From contig JAGNHB010000037.1 in the NCBI GenBank assembly GCA_018001935.1, positions 1 to 56,602 on the forward strand: a DNA stretch of 56,602 nucleotides. Reading direction: 5' to 3'. Source of the DNA: Acidobacteriota bacterium. Lineage in GTDB: Bacteria; Acidobacteriota; JAAYUB01. A program made the translations under genes and the position numbers. Positions 41,272-48,785 of this stretch are shown piece by piece (positions within the stretch are counted from its first letter, which is position 1; every line of letters begins with the position of its first letter). The notes under the pieces are model-generated. The model saw only the letters and a list, made by a program, of their open reading frames with translations, was not told the origin of the DNA and ran no database searches.

Positions 41272-42486
41272 TCACTCGGGTGCATTGTCCGCCTCCACGG
41301 CGTCCCGGAGTTCGTCCAGGAAGCTGGGCATGGCCGCCGTGACCCGGTTCCAGTTGGGGATCAGGGGCTGCCCCAGTGGGTCCTCCAGGAAGGACTCCCC
41401 GGCGAGGCGGATGCTCTGGGCGAAAGTTTCCACCGCCACCTCCTCCGCGTGCCGGTCGAAAACCAGCCCGTCGATGAGGGCGTCGGCGTGGTAGCGGGTG
41501 ATGGTGTCCTCCGCCGTGCGGATGTAGGTGACCTGCAAGGTCCGGAACAGGCCGGCGGAGAGCACGACCCCCTCCGAGGCCAGCACGCGGAAGATGGTCT
41601 TGGCGATGTCCACCGCCATCTTCATGAGCCCCTTGGACGGGTCCCCCGCCGAGAGGGCCTGGTGCTTGTGTTCGTAGGTGCTGCAGAGTTCCGCCTGGCA
41701 GATCCGCTTGAGGGAGCAGTTGCGGAAGATCTCGGCCAGGACGCCCACCTCGAGTCCCCAGTCGCCGGGGATGCGGTTGACCCGGGCCAGGTCGGTGCGC
41801 ATGGCGAACTCCCCCGCCAGTGGGTATCGGAAGCTGTCCAGGAAGTCGAGGAAAGGCACGTGGCCGAGGATCCGCTGGAGGGACCGGGTCAGGGGGGTCA
41901 TCAGCAGTCGGGTGACCCGGCCGTGCATGCGGTCGGTGACCCGGGCGTAGAAGCCCTTGCAGAACTCGAAGTTGATGTTGGGGTTGGTGACGGGGTAGCA
42001 CAGGCGGGCCAGCAGTTCCCGGTCGTAGGTGAGGACGTCGCAGTCGTGGAGGGCGATCACCTCGCACGTGCGGTCCGCCAGGACGAAGCCGTAGGCCAGC
42101 CAGCAGGACCGGCCCTTCCCGTCCTCGCCGATGGGCAGGTTGTTCGCTCGCAAGCGGCTGTAGAGGTCCTGCATCCGGGGGCCGCTGTTCCAGATGAAAC
42201 GAACCTCCTGGGGGAGTTCCGCCATCATGGCCCGCGCCTGGCGGTACTGCTCCCGGTCGGCCCCGGCCAGGGTCAGGACGATCTGGCGGAGGTAGGGGAC
42301 TTCCTTGAGGTCCGCGATGATCTTCGGCATGGCCGGCCCCTCGAACTCCCGGAAGAGGGCGGGCAGGACCAGGGCCACGGGCCGCTGACGGGCGTAGACG
42401 GCCAGTTCGCGTTCCAGGCCCTCGTGGCCCTTCTCAACGAGGCGGTGAAGGGTGGCGACGACGCCGGTCTGGTAAAAATCAGCCAT
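41272..42486 (-). CDS. gpgS: Glucosyl-3-phosphoglycerate synthase (GT81 family)
   Basis: The 404-aa enzyme has the GT81 features: ALVLPALFREFEG near the N-terminus, RFIWNSGPRMQDLYSRL, GKGRSCWLAYG, the metal-binding DCD in IALHDCDVLTYDR, and the downstream blocks FEFCKGFYARV, GEFAMRTDLARVNRIPGDWG and LEVGVLAEIF. These are characteristic of bacterial and archaeal GpgS, which joins NDP-glucose to 3-phosphoglycerate. AGGAGG precedes the ATG at 42486. It is the first gene of a tight run (9 bp, then two 4-bp overlaps) with phosphatase, second glycosyltransferase and MscS-type channel, a compatible-solute operon. Mannosyl specificity (MpgS) is less likely on sequence grounds. Confidence 0.85.
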   Translation of the reverse strand: MADFYQTGVVATLHRLVEKGHEGLERELAVYARQRPVALVLPALFREFEGPAMPKIIADLKEVPYLRQIVLTLAGADREQYRQARAMMAELPQEVRFIWNSGPRMQDLYSRLRANNLPIGEDGKGRSCWLAYGFVLADRTCEVIALHDCDVLTYDRELLARLCYPVTNPNINFEFCKGFYARVTDRMHGRVTRLLMTPLTRSLQRILGHVPFLDFLDSFRYPLAGEFAMRTDLARVNRIPGDWGLEVGVLAEIFRNCSLKRICQAELCSTYEHKHQALSAGDPSKGLMKMAVDIAKTIFRVLASEGVVLSAGLFRTLQVTYIRTAEDTITRYHADALIDGLVFDRHAEEVAVETFAQSIRLAGESFLEDPLGQPLIPNWNRVTAAMPSFLDELRDAVEADNAPE

Positions 42487-42543
42487 GGGATCCTCCTTGT
42501 GTTCAAATCGGCAGGGCCGGCCCTGTCCGGGTGGGTGCCGGGG

Positions 42544-43548
42544 TCACTCCTGCATGCCCAGGGCGGTTCTCGCCGCGTCCAGGTGCGCCTCGGCCCCGGA
42601 GGGGTCTTCCCCCCGGGCTTCCAGGATCTTCTGCACCATCTCCAGGGCCTTGATCGAGACGGTTTCGTCCTTCAGGACCGCGGCGCGGGCGAAGTCGGGG
42701 AGGGCGTTTTCCGGCTCGCCCCGGTTCACGTGGGCTGCCGCCCGCCAGTAGTAGGTCACCGCCTCCCGGGGATTGTGGGCGAGGATCTTGTCGAAGATCG
42801 CGATCGCCCCGGGGTAGTCCTGCGCCTTGAGACAGGCCATGCCCATCAGGCCGAGGGAAGGGTTGAGGACCTGGACCTGGTAGGTTTCCCACTCGCCGGT
42901 GAAGTCGGCCGGCTTCTCGGGGACGTCCAGGACCGCCGCGACGCGCCGGGCCCAGGCCAGAGCCCCCTCGTCGTCCTTTCCCTCAAGGCGGTTCCGGCTG
43001 AGGGTGAAGAAGAGGTCGGCTGTCTCCCGTGAACTCCCCGTTTGCTCCACGAGTGCTGCGTACTTTTCGCAACGGGCTTTGTCCTTGGCCTTATCGGCGA
43101 TCAGGACCATCTCGGCCGCCATGCGGGGGACGGGGTTTCGGGCGTAGATGGCCTCGGCCAGGTCGAGGTAGGGCCCGTACTCCCCCCGGTCCAGCCGGAT
43201 CTTCGCCAGAACGCGCTCGGCCAGGTCCCTCGCCACGGGATAGTGGGCCAGGAGCCGCTTGGCGGTTTCCTCCGCCCGTTGGGTCTCCTGGTTCTTCAGC
43301 CGGGCTTCGAAGCAGACCTGGAGTTCGTACAGGACGTTGGGCAGCAGGGTCGACTTTCCGTGCCAGTCGAGGAAGTCGATGACGGCGGCCTCCTTCTCGT
43401 CGAGACCGGACGCCTCGTGAGCCTTCAGGTAAGCCTTGTACTCCGAAGGGGTGTAGGCGGGTTTGTCTTCCGCGGCAACCGGGGCCGCGGGGCAGAGAAC
43501 GGCGAGGGCGAAGAGAAGGAGATGGATTGTGGGCAGGCGTCTGGTCAT
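42544..43548 (-). CDS. Exported TPR-like helical repeat protein
   Basis: The 334-aa protein has a signal peptide (MTRRLPTIHLLLFALAVLCP) and then helical tetratricopeptide-like repeats, for example YPVARDLAERVLAKIRLDRG, YPGAIAIFDKILAHNPREAV and YYWRAAAHVNRGEPENALPD. No catalytic motif is seen. It precedes gpgS by 57 bp on the same strand and follows a STAS protein by 23 bp, so all may be transcribed together. Likely periplasmic scaffold; function unknown. Confidence 0.75.
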   Translation of the reverse strand: MTRRLPTIHLLLFALAVLCPAAPVAAEDKPAYTPSEYKAYLKAHEASGLDEKEAAVIDFLDWHGKSTLLPNVLYELQVCFEARLKNQETQRAEETAKRLLAHYPVARDLAERVLAKIRLDRGEYGPYLDLAEAIYARNPVPRMAAEMVLIADKAKDKARCEKYAALVEQTGSSRETADLFFTLSRNRLEGKDDEGALAWARRVAAVLDVPEKPADFTGEWETYQVQVLNPSLGLMGMACLKAQDYPGAIAIFDKILAHNPREAVTYYWRAAAHVNRGEPENALPDFARAAVLKDETVSIKALEMVQKILEARGEDPSGAEAHLDAARTALGMQE

Positions 43549-43571
43549 GGTTGTCCCCCCTTGAGATGGAT

Positions 43572-43862
43572 TCAATTGACGGTCTGACCTCGGGCCTCGA
43601 GGGAGATCCGGATGCGGCCGTCGCTGATCACCACCCGGACCCCCTTGCGGGAAAGGTCCGCGAGGCAGTTCTCCAAGGAGAAAAGGGCGTCGGGGTCGGC
43701 GGACTCCAGCTTCCGGGAGTCCAGGAAAAGGAAGCGGATCTTCCCTTTCCTGGAGAGGAAGCCGGTCACCTTTGCCACCTCGTCCCGGTCGAGAGCGCCC
43801 GTGATGCGCACGAAAAGGTCGTTGATCCCCTCGTAACGGTTGGTCGTGAATTCGTAAGGCAT
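43572..43862 (-). CDS. STAS-like anti-anti-sigma domain protein
   Basis: The 96-aa protein shows the single-domain STAS pattern: beta strand FVRITGALDRDEV, an Asp-Ser element where the phosphorylatable Ser usually lies (FLFLDSRKLESADPDALFSL) and the closing helix and strand LSRKGVRVVISDG. The start at 43862 (MPYEF) is preferred because upstream frame sequence is unrelated. Proteins of this type are switched by a kinase and a SpoIIE phosphatase. The phosphatase at 13419-16130 is in the window, but a link is speculative. Confidence 0.6.
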   Translation of the reverse strand: MPYEFTTNRYEGINDLFVRITGALDRDEVAKVTGFLSRKGKIRFLFLDSRKLESADPDALFSLENCLADLSRKGVRVVISDGRIRISLEARGQTVN

Positions 43863-43987
43863 GGCCACCTCCGGATGCTGCGCCCGGCGCCCGGGGACAG
43901 CGGTTGCTCCCCCGTTGGAACCGTGCGTCGACGGCGTCCCGTTGCGGGGCGCCCATCCGGGTGGCGGCCCGACCACCCGATTGGTCC

Positions 43988-44009
43988 TGCGGCGCACTCG
44001 TGCGCCGCA
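43988..44009. terminator. GC hairpin between TetR and STAS genes
   Basis: TGCGGCGCA/TGCGCCGCA, a perfect 9-bp stem with CTCG loop, 11 nt beyond the TetR stop. There is no T-tract, so it may be a transcription barrier rather than a classical terminator. Confidence 0.4.
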
Positions 44010-44020
44010 CCCGGGATGGT

Positions 44021-44695
44021 TCAGTCGTGCCGGGTCGGAAGGGGTGGGGTCACGCCCTTCGCGATCGGCCGGTCTTCGGCCGTTTTCGAAAAGCCCCTGA
44101 CGGCAAGTTCAAGGGTCAGCCGCTGGTCCGCGGAGAGCCCGGCCGCCGCGGCGAAAGACCGGTGACCGGCGATCAGGCCGGCCAGGGCCGCCGCGTGCTG
44201 CAACGCCTCCTCCTCCCCGGCCCCGGCCTCCGCCCCGTCCCCGAGTTTGGAGACGATGCACTCCAGGTACCGCCGGAAGGCTTCGTTCAGCTTCGGGGAC
44301 GCATCCGGTTCGAGGAGGAGCATCCCCCGGGACTGGTGGAAGAGCAGCGCGTATTCGGGGTGTTCGCTCAGGAAGGCTTCGTGCCGCTCCACGAAGTCCC
44401 GGACGCGGTTTCCCGGGGCATTGCGCCTGCGGGCGGCGGGCCGCAGGTAGGTCTCGTCGAGCAGCCGGATCCCCTGGAGGAGCAGTTCGGCCACCAGGTC
44501 GGCCTTGGAGGCGAAGTAGTTGTAGAAGGCGCCCTTGGCGACGTCCGCCCCGTCGGTGATGTCCTCGACCCGGGTGGTGTAGATCCCCTGCTTGACGAAT
44601 TGCGCCATGGCGGCCTCCAGAAGGCTCGCCCGCGTCTGCTCCTTTTTTCGGTCCCGGCGGTTCAAGGTCGGCTCTCCTTTGTGGTCATCATTCAT
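44021..44695 (-). CDS. TetR-family transcriptional regulator
   Basis: The N-terminal helix-turn-helix is clear (TRASLLEAAMAQFVKQGIYT, VEDITDGADVAKGAFYNYFA), at about residues 20-65. It is followed by an all-helical ligand domain of ~150 residues of the TetR_C type. Length 224 aa is normal. The ATG at 44695 is used. Directly in front of it are two 17-bp direct repeats that could be its operator. The gene leads the minus-strand osmolyte/ion cluster and may control the genes after it. Confidence 0.88.
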   Translation of the reverse strand: MNDDHKGEPTLNRRDRKKEQTRASLLEAAMAQFVKQGIYTTRVEDITDGADVAKGAFYNYFASKADLVAELLLQGIRLLDETYLRPAARRRNAPGNRVRDFVERHEAFLSEHPEYALLFHQSRGMLLLEPDASPKLNEAFRRYLECIVSKLGDGAEAGAGEEEALQHAAALAGLIAGHRSFAAAAGLSADQRLTLELAVRGFSKTAEDRPIAKGVTPPLPTRHD

Positions 44696-44724
44696 CCATG
44701 ACTAACGTTCATCCATGACCATCG
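44691..44724. promoter_or_regulatory. Tandem 17-bp repeats at the tetR start, possible operator
   Basis: TTCATCCATGACTAACG (44691-44707) is followed at once by TTCATCCATGACCATCG (44708-44724), 15 of 17 identical. The repeat overlaps the start codon and leader. It also resembles the TTCATCCGTG repeat phrase at 9576-9602, so it may instead belong to that repeat family. Confidence 0.4.
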
Positions 44725-44776
44725 TATCAATCGTGACCGGGGTTGTCAAGCTGTTTTTCCCGAAACCCGGCGTTTC

Positions 44777-44872
44777 TCTCGCAGAGGCACGGAGGCGCGG
44801 AGAAACGAAACCTAAATCTTATAGATAAAAACGCTTTACGATTCCACTTCGTGCCGCTGTGTCTCTGCGAGA
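44777..44872. repeat. Inverted repeat of the GAGGCACGGAG family, copy 2
   Basis: Left arm 44777-44804 and right arm 44850-44872 pair imperfectly around an AT-rich loop containing TTATAGATAAAAACG. Same plan as 5101-5197. It lies between tetR and the small membrane protein. Confidence 0.7.
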
Positions 44873-44902
44873 TCCTGAAACCGTCCTCTGGGTGAGGTCC
44901 CG

Positions 44903-45112
44903 TCAGGCGCCCGGGTTGGGCCGGGACTTCCCGCGCCGGGCCTTGCGGGGCTCGGGCGGCGCCTCGGGCGCGGGCTCCGGTTCGGCCGGGGCTGGGGGGA
45001 CGCCCGCCGCGGGCTGCTCCGATTCCGCCCGCTTGCTCCGGAGGGCGACGAAGACGACGAAGGTGAAGAACAGCACCGCCAGGACGATGCCGAAAATCTG
45101 AACGGAATCCAT
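44903..45112 (-). CDS. 69-aa single-pass membrane protein
   Basis: ATG 45112 opens a protein with one membrane helix (VQIFGIVLAVLFFTFVVFVA, residues about 4-23), then a charged, Pro/Glu/Ala-rich tail ending RKARRGKSRPNPGA. GAGG precedes the start (45118-45122, complement). No family is recognised. Similar short proteins often stabilise membrane complexes. It stands alone, with repeats on both sides. Confidence 0.6.
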   Translation of the reverse strand: MDSVQIFGIVLAVLFFTFVVFVALRSKRAESEQPAAGVPPAPAEPEPAPEAPPEPRKARRGKSRPNPGA

Positions 45113-45779
45113 GGGTTTCCTCCTCAACGAAAAAGGGGTGCGCTTCGCAAGTCGGCGCGGTGGGGAGCCCCGCACCCGTAACGTCGGGCGAGGTGAAGGG
45201 TCGGCAGCGGGTTCGAGAGCGCGGGTGTGAAGGCCGGTGCGGCGGCGCACGGCTCCCCGCGCGCTGCTCCGGGGGGGGCGGACGGAGGGCGGCAGAGGGG
45301 GCGGCAGGGGGCCTGGAGGGGTTCACGGCGTCCGGTCGGCCCACCGGGGGCGCTGCCTCGCTTCTGCGGGAATAAATAAAGCCCGGGACTGAGCCTGCCC
45401 GTGAAAACCGGGGGGTGAATACGCCGCGGGGCGCGTCGGCGTGCATGAGGCCTCCGAGGACCCTGCCCTCGCGCCCTGCCGGGTTCCCGACGGGGAACAC
45501 CGGCCGGCACCGGGGGACTCCGGTCCTGCGGGGACGGCCCGACCACCGCGGTTGGCCTGTGACGTCGCTCGACGGTCACACCCTTGGCGTTTCAGATGCC
45601 GGACGAATGATCCGTGCATCGACAGATCGATTCTAGCGTACTTAAATTCCGGGTGTCAACGAATTCCGACTGCGGTTCTTCACGTGCAAAGTCGTAAAAC
45701 GCCGGAAATCCATCGGGGAAGTGTCTGCAAGGCCTTTGGTTGAGCCATCGCCCGGGGGGCGATGGCCGTTTGGGGGGCG
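45113..45779. other. 667-bp intergenic region with a possible minus-strand promoter
   Basis: No gene is supported; open frames here are low-complexity. A minus-strand promoter is plausible: TTGACA (45654-45659, complement), 18 nt, TAGAAT (45630-45635). It would give a ~500-nt leader to the small membrane protein, or an untranslated RNA. The right end holds a degenerate MITE-like copy. Confidence 0.4.
45686..45768 (-). mobile_element. Degenerate copy of the 102-bp MITE-like element
   Basis: Shares GGGAAGTGTCTG, CCTTTG and TTGAGCCATC with the full copies at 16802 and 48433, and its hairpin is changed on both arms (CATCGCCC/GGGCGATG), which keeps the pairing. The left terminal repeat is degraded and the right one is not recognisable. 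It ends 12 bp from the stop codon of the KefB-type gene. Confidence 0.55.
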
Positions 45780-47741
45780 TCAGCGCGGGGCGGCGAGGGC
45801 GCGGAAGGCGTCGCGGGCGTCCGCGGTGCCCATGACGGCCGCCTTGTCCCCTTCCCGGAGGACGAAGTGGGCGTCCGGGTTCGGGAGCATGGCTCCCTCG
45901 CGCAGGACGCCCACCACCGAGGCGCCGGTGAGCTTTCGGACCTCCGCCTCGCCGATGGAGCGCCCGGCGAGCGTGCTGCCGGGGTCCAGGCAGACCCATT
46001 CCAACTCCAGCCCGGTGCCGGCGCCGTGGAGGAGGCTCAGCAGCCGGGCCGGCTCGGCCTGCTCCGAGAGTGAGGCGTAGAGGTCGCGGCGGACGGCGTC
46101 GGCGTAGCGCTGGATCTCCACCGGGTCGACCCTCAGGTGCAGCAGGGCCTGCCGGGCCATCTCCAGTCCGGTCTCGTACTCCGGGACCACGGCCTCGAGA
46201 ATGCCGAGGTCCCGGAAGTCGGCCAGGGCTTCCGGGTCCGACACCCGGGCGACCACGTCGAGCCCCGGGTTCAGCCGTCTCGCCTCGGCGGCCGCGGCCC
46301 GGGCGGCCACGATGTTGGGAAGGGTCACCAGGAAGAGACTGGCTTCGCGGACCCCGGCGGCTTCCAGCACGGTCTCCCGCGAGGCGTCGCCGAAGACGGC
46401 GGGGTGCCCTCCGTCGCGGGCCGCCTGGAAGCGGAGCTGGTTCAGTTCCACCAGCACGAAGCGGAGGTCCAGGCGCTGCAGGACGCGGGCGATCTGGGAC
46501 CCGGTCCGGCCCGCGCCGGCGATGACCACGTGGCCGTGGAGACCGGTCCGGGGCAGGTTGACCGTTTCCAGGGGCTCGTGCCGGAAGCGGCGCTTCCGGA
46601 TGGCGTAGAGCCGGGAAGTCAGGCCCGAGACCAGGGGTGTGAGGACCATGGTGACGACGGCGGCCGTCAGGATCCGGGAGAAGAGGTCGGCGTCGATGGA
46701 CCGGGAGGCGACGCCCACCCGGGCCAGAACGAAGGCGAACTCGCCGATCTGGAAGAGCCCGAGCCCGACGGCCAGCGGCACGACGTTCCCGTAGCCGAAG
46801 AGGCGGCTCAGCGCGGCGAAGATGACGCCTTTGCCCAGGCTCACCATGAGGACGAGAAGCAGGATGGACCCCAGGTTGTCCAGCAGGAAGCGGGGGTCGA
46901 GCAGCATGCCCACGGAGGAGAAGAACAGCAGTCCGAAGAGGTCCCGCACCGGGATGATGTCGGCGAGGGCCTGGTGGCCGTAGTCCGACTCGCTCAGCAC
47001 CATCCCCGCCACGAAGGCCCCGAAGGCGAAGGAGAGCCCCGACAGCCAGGTGAGGTAACCCGTCCCCAGCCCGATGGCGGTGATGGCCAGGAGGAAAAGC
47101 TCCCGGGAGCCGCAGGCCGCGATCTCCTTGAGCAGGCGCGGGAGCAGCCGGGCCCCGAAGAGGAGCATGCCGGCGATGAAGGCCGCGGCTTTGACGGCGG
47201 CGTACCCCAGGTCGAGCATCCCCAGGGAGGGGTCGTTCAGCTTGGGCAGGATGACCAGCATGGGGACCACCGCCAGGTCCTGGACGATGAGCATGCCGAT
47301 CATGACCTTGCTGGAGAGGGTGCCCATCCAGCCCTGGGACTCCAGGGTCTTGAGAAGCACCATGGTGCTGGAGAGGGAAATCAGGGCGCCCAGCCACAGG
47401 GAGCGCTTCCAGTCCCAGCCCCAGGCGAGGCCGACGGCCATCCCCAGGCCGACGGTGGCCGCGATCTGGATCGGGGTGCCCAGCAGCGCGATCCGGCGCA
47501 CCGGCCGGAGCTTCTTCAGGTTGAACTCGAGCCCGAGGGCGAAGAGGAGCAGGGCCACGCCGATCTCGGCCAGCAGTTCGATGTCGTGGACCTTCGAGAC
47601 CGTCAGGCCGCCGGTGTGGGGCCCCAGCAGGACCCCGGCGAGGACGTAGCCCAGGATCAGGGGCTGTCCCAGGCGGCGGAACACCAGCCCGCACAGGAAC
47701 GCGAACAGCACGAGCAGGATGATGTCGGTGGCGATGCCCAT
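45780..47741 (-). CDS. KefB-type CPA2 cation:proton antiporter with RCK domains
   Basis: The N-terminal ~390 residues are a CPA2 exchanger with 12-13 helices ([57 protein letters not shown]-type segment and [19 protein letters not shown]). Residues about 405-520 form a TrkA-N/RCK domain with the nucleotide-binding [14 protein letters not shown]. The last ~90 form a TrkA-C domain ([20 protein letters not shown]). Total 653 aa, the standard KefB/RosB-like architecture. It would exchange K+ or Na+ for H+, gated by nucleotides. The gene is well separated from others. Confidence 0.9.
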   Translation of the reverse strand: MGIATDIILLVLFAFLCGLVFRRLGQPLILGYVLAGVLLGPHTGGLTVSKVHDIELLAEIGVALLLFALGLEFNLKKLRPVRRIALLGTPIQIAATVGLGMAVGLAWGWDWKRSLWLGALISLSSTMVLLKTLESQGWMGTLSSKVMIGMLIVQDLAVVPMLVILPKLNDPSLGMLDLGYAAVKAAAFIAGMLLFGARLLPRLLKEIAACGSRELFLLAITAIGLGTGYLTWLSGLSFAFGAFVAGMVLSESDYGHQALADIIPVRDLFGLLFFSSVGMLLDPRFLLDNLGSILLLVLMVSLGKGVIFAALSRLFGYGNVVPLAVGLGLFQIGEFAFVLARVGVASRSIDADLFSRILTAAVVTMVLTPLVSGLTSRLYAIRKRRFRHEPLETVNLPRTGLHGHVVIAGAGRTGSQIARVLQRLDLRFVLVELNQLRFQAARDGGHPAVFGDASRETVLEAAGVREASLFLVTLPNIVAARAAAAEARRLNPGLDVVARVSDPEALADFRDLGILEAVVPEYETGLEMARQALLHLRVDPVEIQRYADAVRRDLYASLSEQAEPARLLSLLHGAGTGLELEWVCLDPGSTLAGRSIGEAEVRKLTGASVVGVLREGAMLPNPDAHFVLREGDKAAVMGTADARDAFRALAAPR

Positions 47742-47766
47742 CCGGTTGATTCCCGTTTGCGCCCTT

Positions 47767-48399
47767 TCACCGGCGGTTGCGTACGAGCCATATGAAATAC
47801 TCGTGATTTCCGGTGGTCAGGACGGTCTCGCCGTTGGCCATGTCGAAACAGTACACCTCGAAGAAGTCCTGGACGAAGGTCGTGATCGTCCAGTATCTTT
47901 CGGGCTGCACATTGAGGAAGAAGTACATGTTGTCACTGCGGACCGCCTCGTCTCCGTGAGCCAGCCCGCGGAGTTCGTACACGGTCGGCAGGCGCCATTC
48001 CCCGCTCCTGGAGCCATCCTTCAGAGAATGAGAATTCGCCGCGATGCGGCTGGGGATGCTCAGGGCACAGTCTGGGTATTCCCCCGGGAGCCAGATAACC
48101 CTCATGGGCACAAAACTTGCGTCCTTCAGCCACACCAGCCCCGTGCTCATGTCCGTGACCGTGCCGTCGCCGTTGTCGCACCAGCGGCCCCCCGGGCTGA
48201 GCGTACCGTTGCAGGTGAAGCAGCCGGAAGCCCCCCCGGCCCGGGGGCCGGAGGCTGCAGGGTCGATACTCCAGGACGTGTTTCCTTCCCGAACATCCGC
48301 CGCCGGCGAATCCGGCGGCCCGCCCGCCACCCCCACCCAGAAGGCCCCGAGGATCACCCCCAGGGCCAGACCGCGAACGAAGCACAGCGTTTTCTTCAC
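47767..48399 (-). CDS. Exported DUF1566 (Lcl C-terminal) protein
   Basis: The GTG at 48399 is chosen because GGAGG precedes it and it starts a signal peptide ([20 protein letters not shown]). After a spacer, residues about 75-205 contain the DUF1566 pattern: [20 protein letters not shown], then [16 protein letters not shown] and an aspartate/tryptophan-rich end ([10 protein letters not shown]). The domain is common in surface and lipoproteins with no known enzyme activity. It lies 25 bp upstream of the KefB-type gene on the same strand; whether they are co-transcribed is unclear. A full MITE-like element sits 34 bp upstream of its start. Confidence 0.8.
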   Translation of the reverse strand: MKKTLCFVRGLALGVILGAFWVGVAGGPPDSPAADVREGNTSWSIDPAASGPRAGGASGCFTCNGTLSPGGRWCDNGDGTVTDMSTGLVWLKDASFVPMRVIWLPGEYPDCALSIPSRIAANSHSLKDGSRSGEWRLPTVYELRGLAHGDEAVRSDNMYFFLNVQPERYWTITTFVQDFFEVYCFDMANGETVLTTGNHEYFIWLVRNRR

Positions 48400-48432
48400 G
48401 GCACCTCCGGAATGCGAACCCTCGCCCAGAGT

Positions 48433-48534
48433 TGACGCGGTCGCAAAGAGTGCCATCACCCTCCGGGTGATGGCTCAAACAAAGGTCTTACAGACACTTT
48501 CCCGCTCGTTTTCCGACTTTTTGCGAACCCGTCA
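48433..48534 (-). mobile_element. 102-bp MITE-like element, copy 2
   Basis: TGACGCGGTCGCAA (48433-48446) and TTGCGAACCCGTCA (48521-48534) bound a segment that is the reverse complement of 16802-16903 with few differences and the same length. It contains the hairpin CATCACCCTCCGGGTGATG. Located in the presumed promoter region of the DUF1566 gene. Confidence 0.7.
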
Positions 48535-48685
48535 GAGTTGAATCGTTGACCTCGGACCGTCAAGCAAACGCCCTGCATCCCCGCTGCGCCTTCCACAGCG
48601 GCCGGGTCGCCGACTATCCGCCTCGCTGCCGAAGGCGCCGCCGGGAAAACGCACCCCCTGCGCACCGCCTTCGCATGCCCCCGGC

Positions 48686-48729
48686 TGTCCTTTTGGTCGT
48701 TATGTCCTTTGGGTCCCTTTGTCCTTTCC
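48686..48729. repeat. Short-period repeat (GTCCTTT phrases)
   Basis: Four imperfect copies of GTCCTTT with a period of about 10-14 bp, complementary to the AAGGAC phrases at 23578-23614. Confidence 0.55.
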
Positions 48730-48785
48730 CGCCTTGAACGAGGCCGTTCGACGATCCACGCCCGCGCGTCGAGAGCGCGGGGCCG

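Larger units (their letters stand above)
48400..48785. other. Intergenic region with MITE-like element and short-period repeat
   Basis: Besides the two repeats listed separately nothing is recognised. It separates two minus-strand genes for exported proteins. Confidence 0.5.

Noticed and set aside
45323..45619. 98-aa frame starting near a good minus-strand promoter
   Set aside because: The product is Arg/Ala/Pro-rich low complexity without a ribosome site. The promoter is noted, but the frame is not accepted as a gene.
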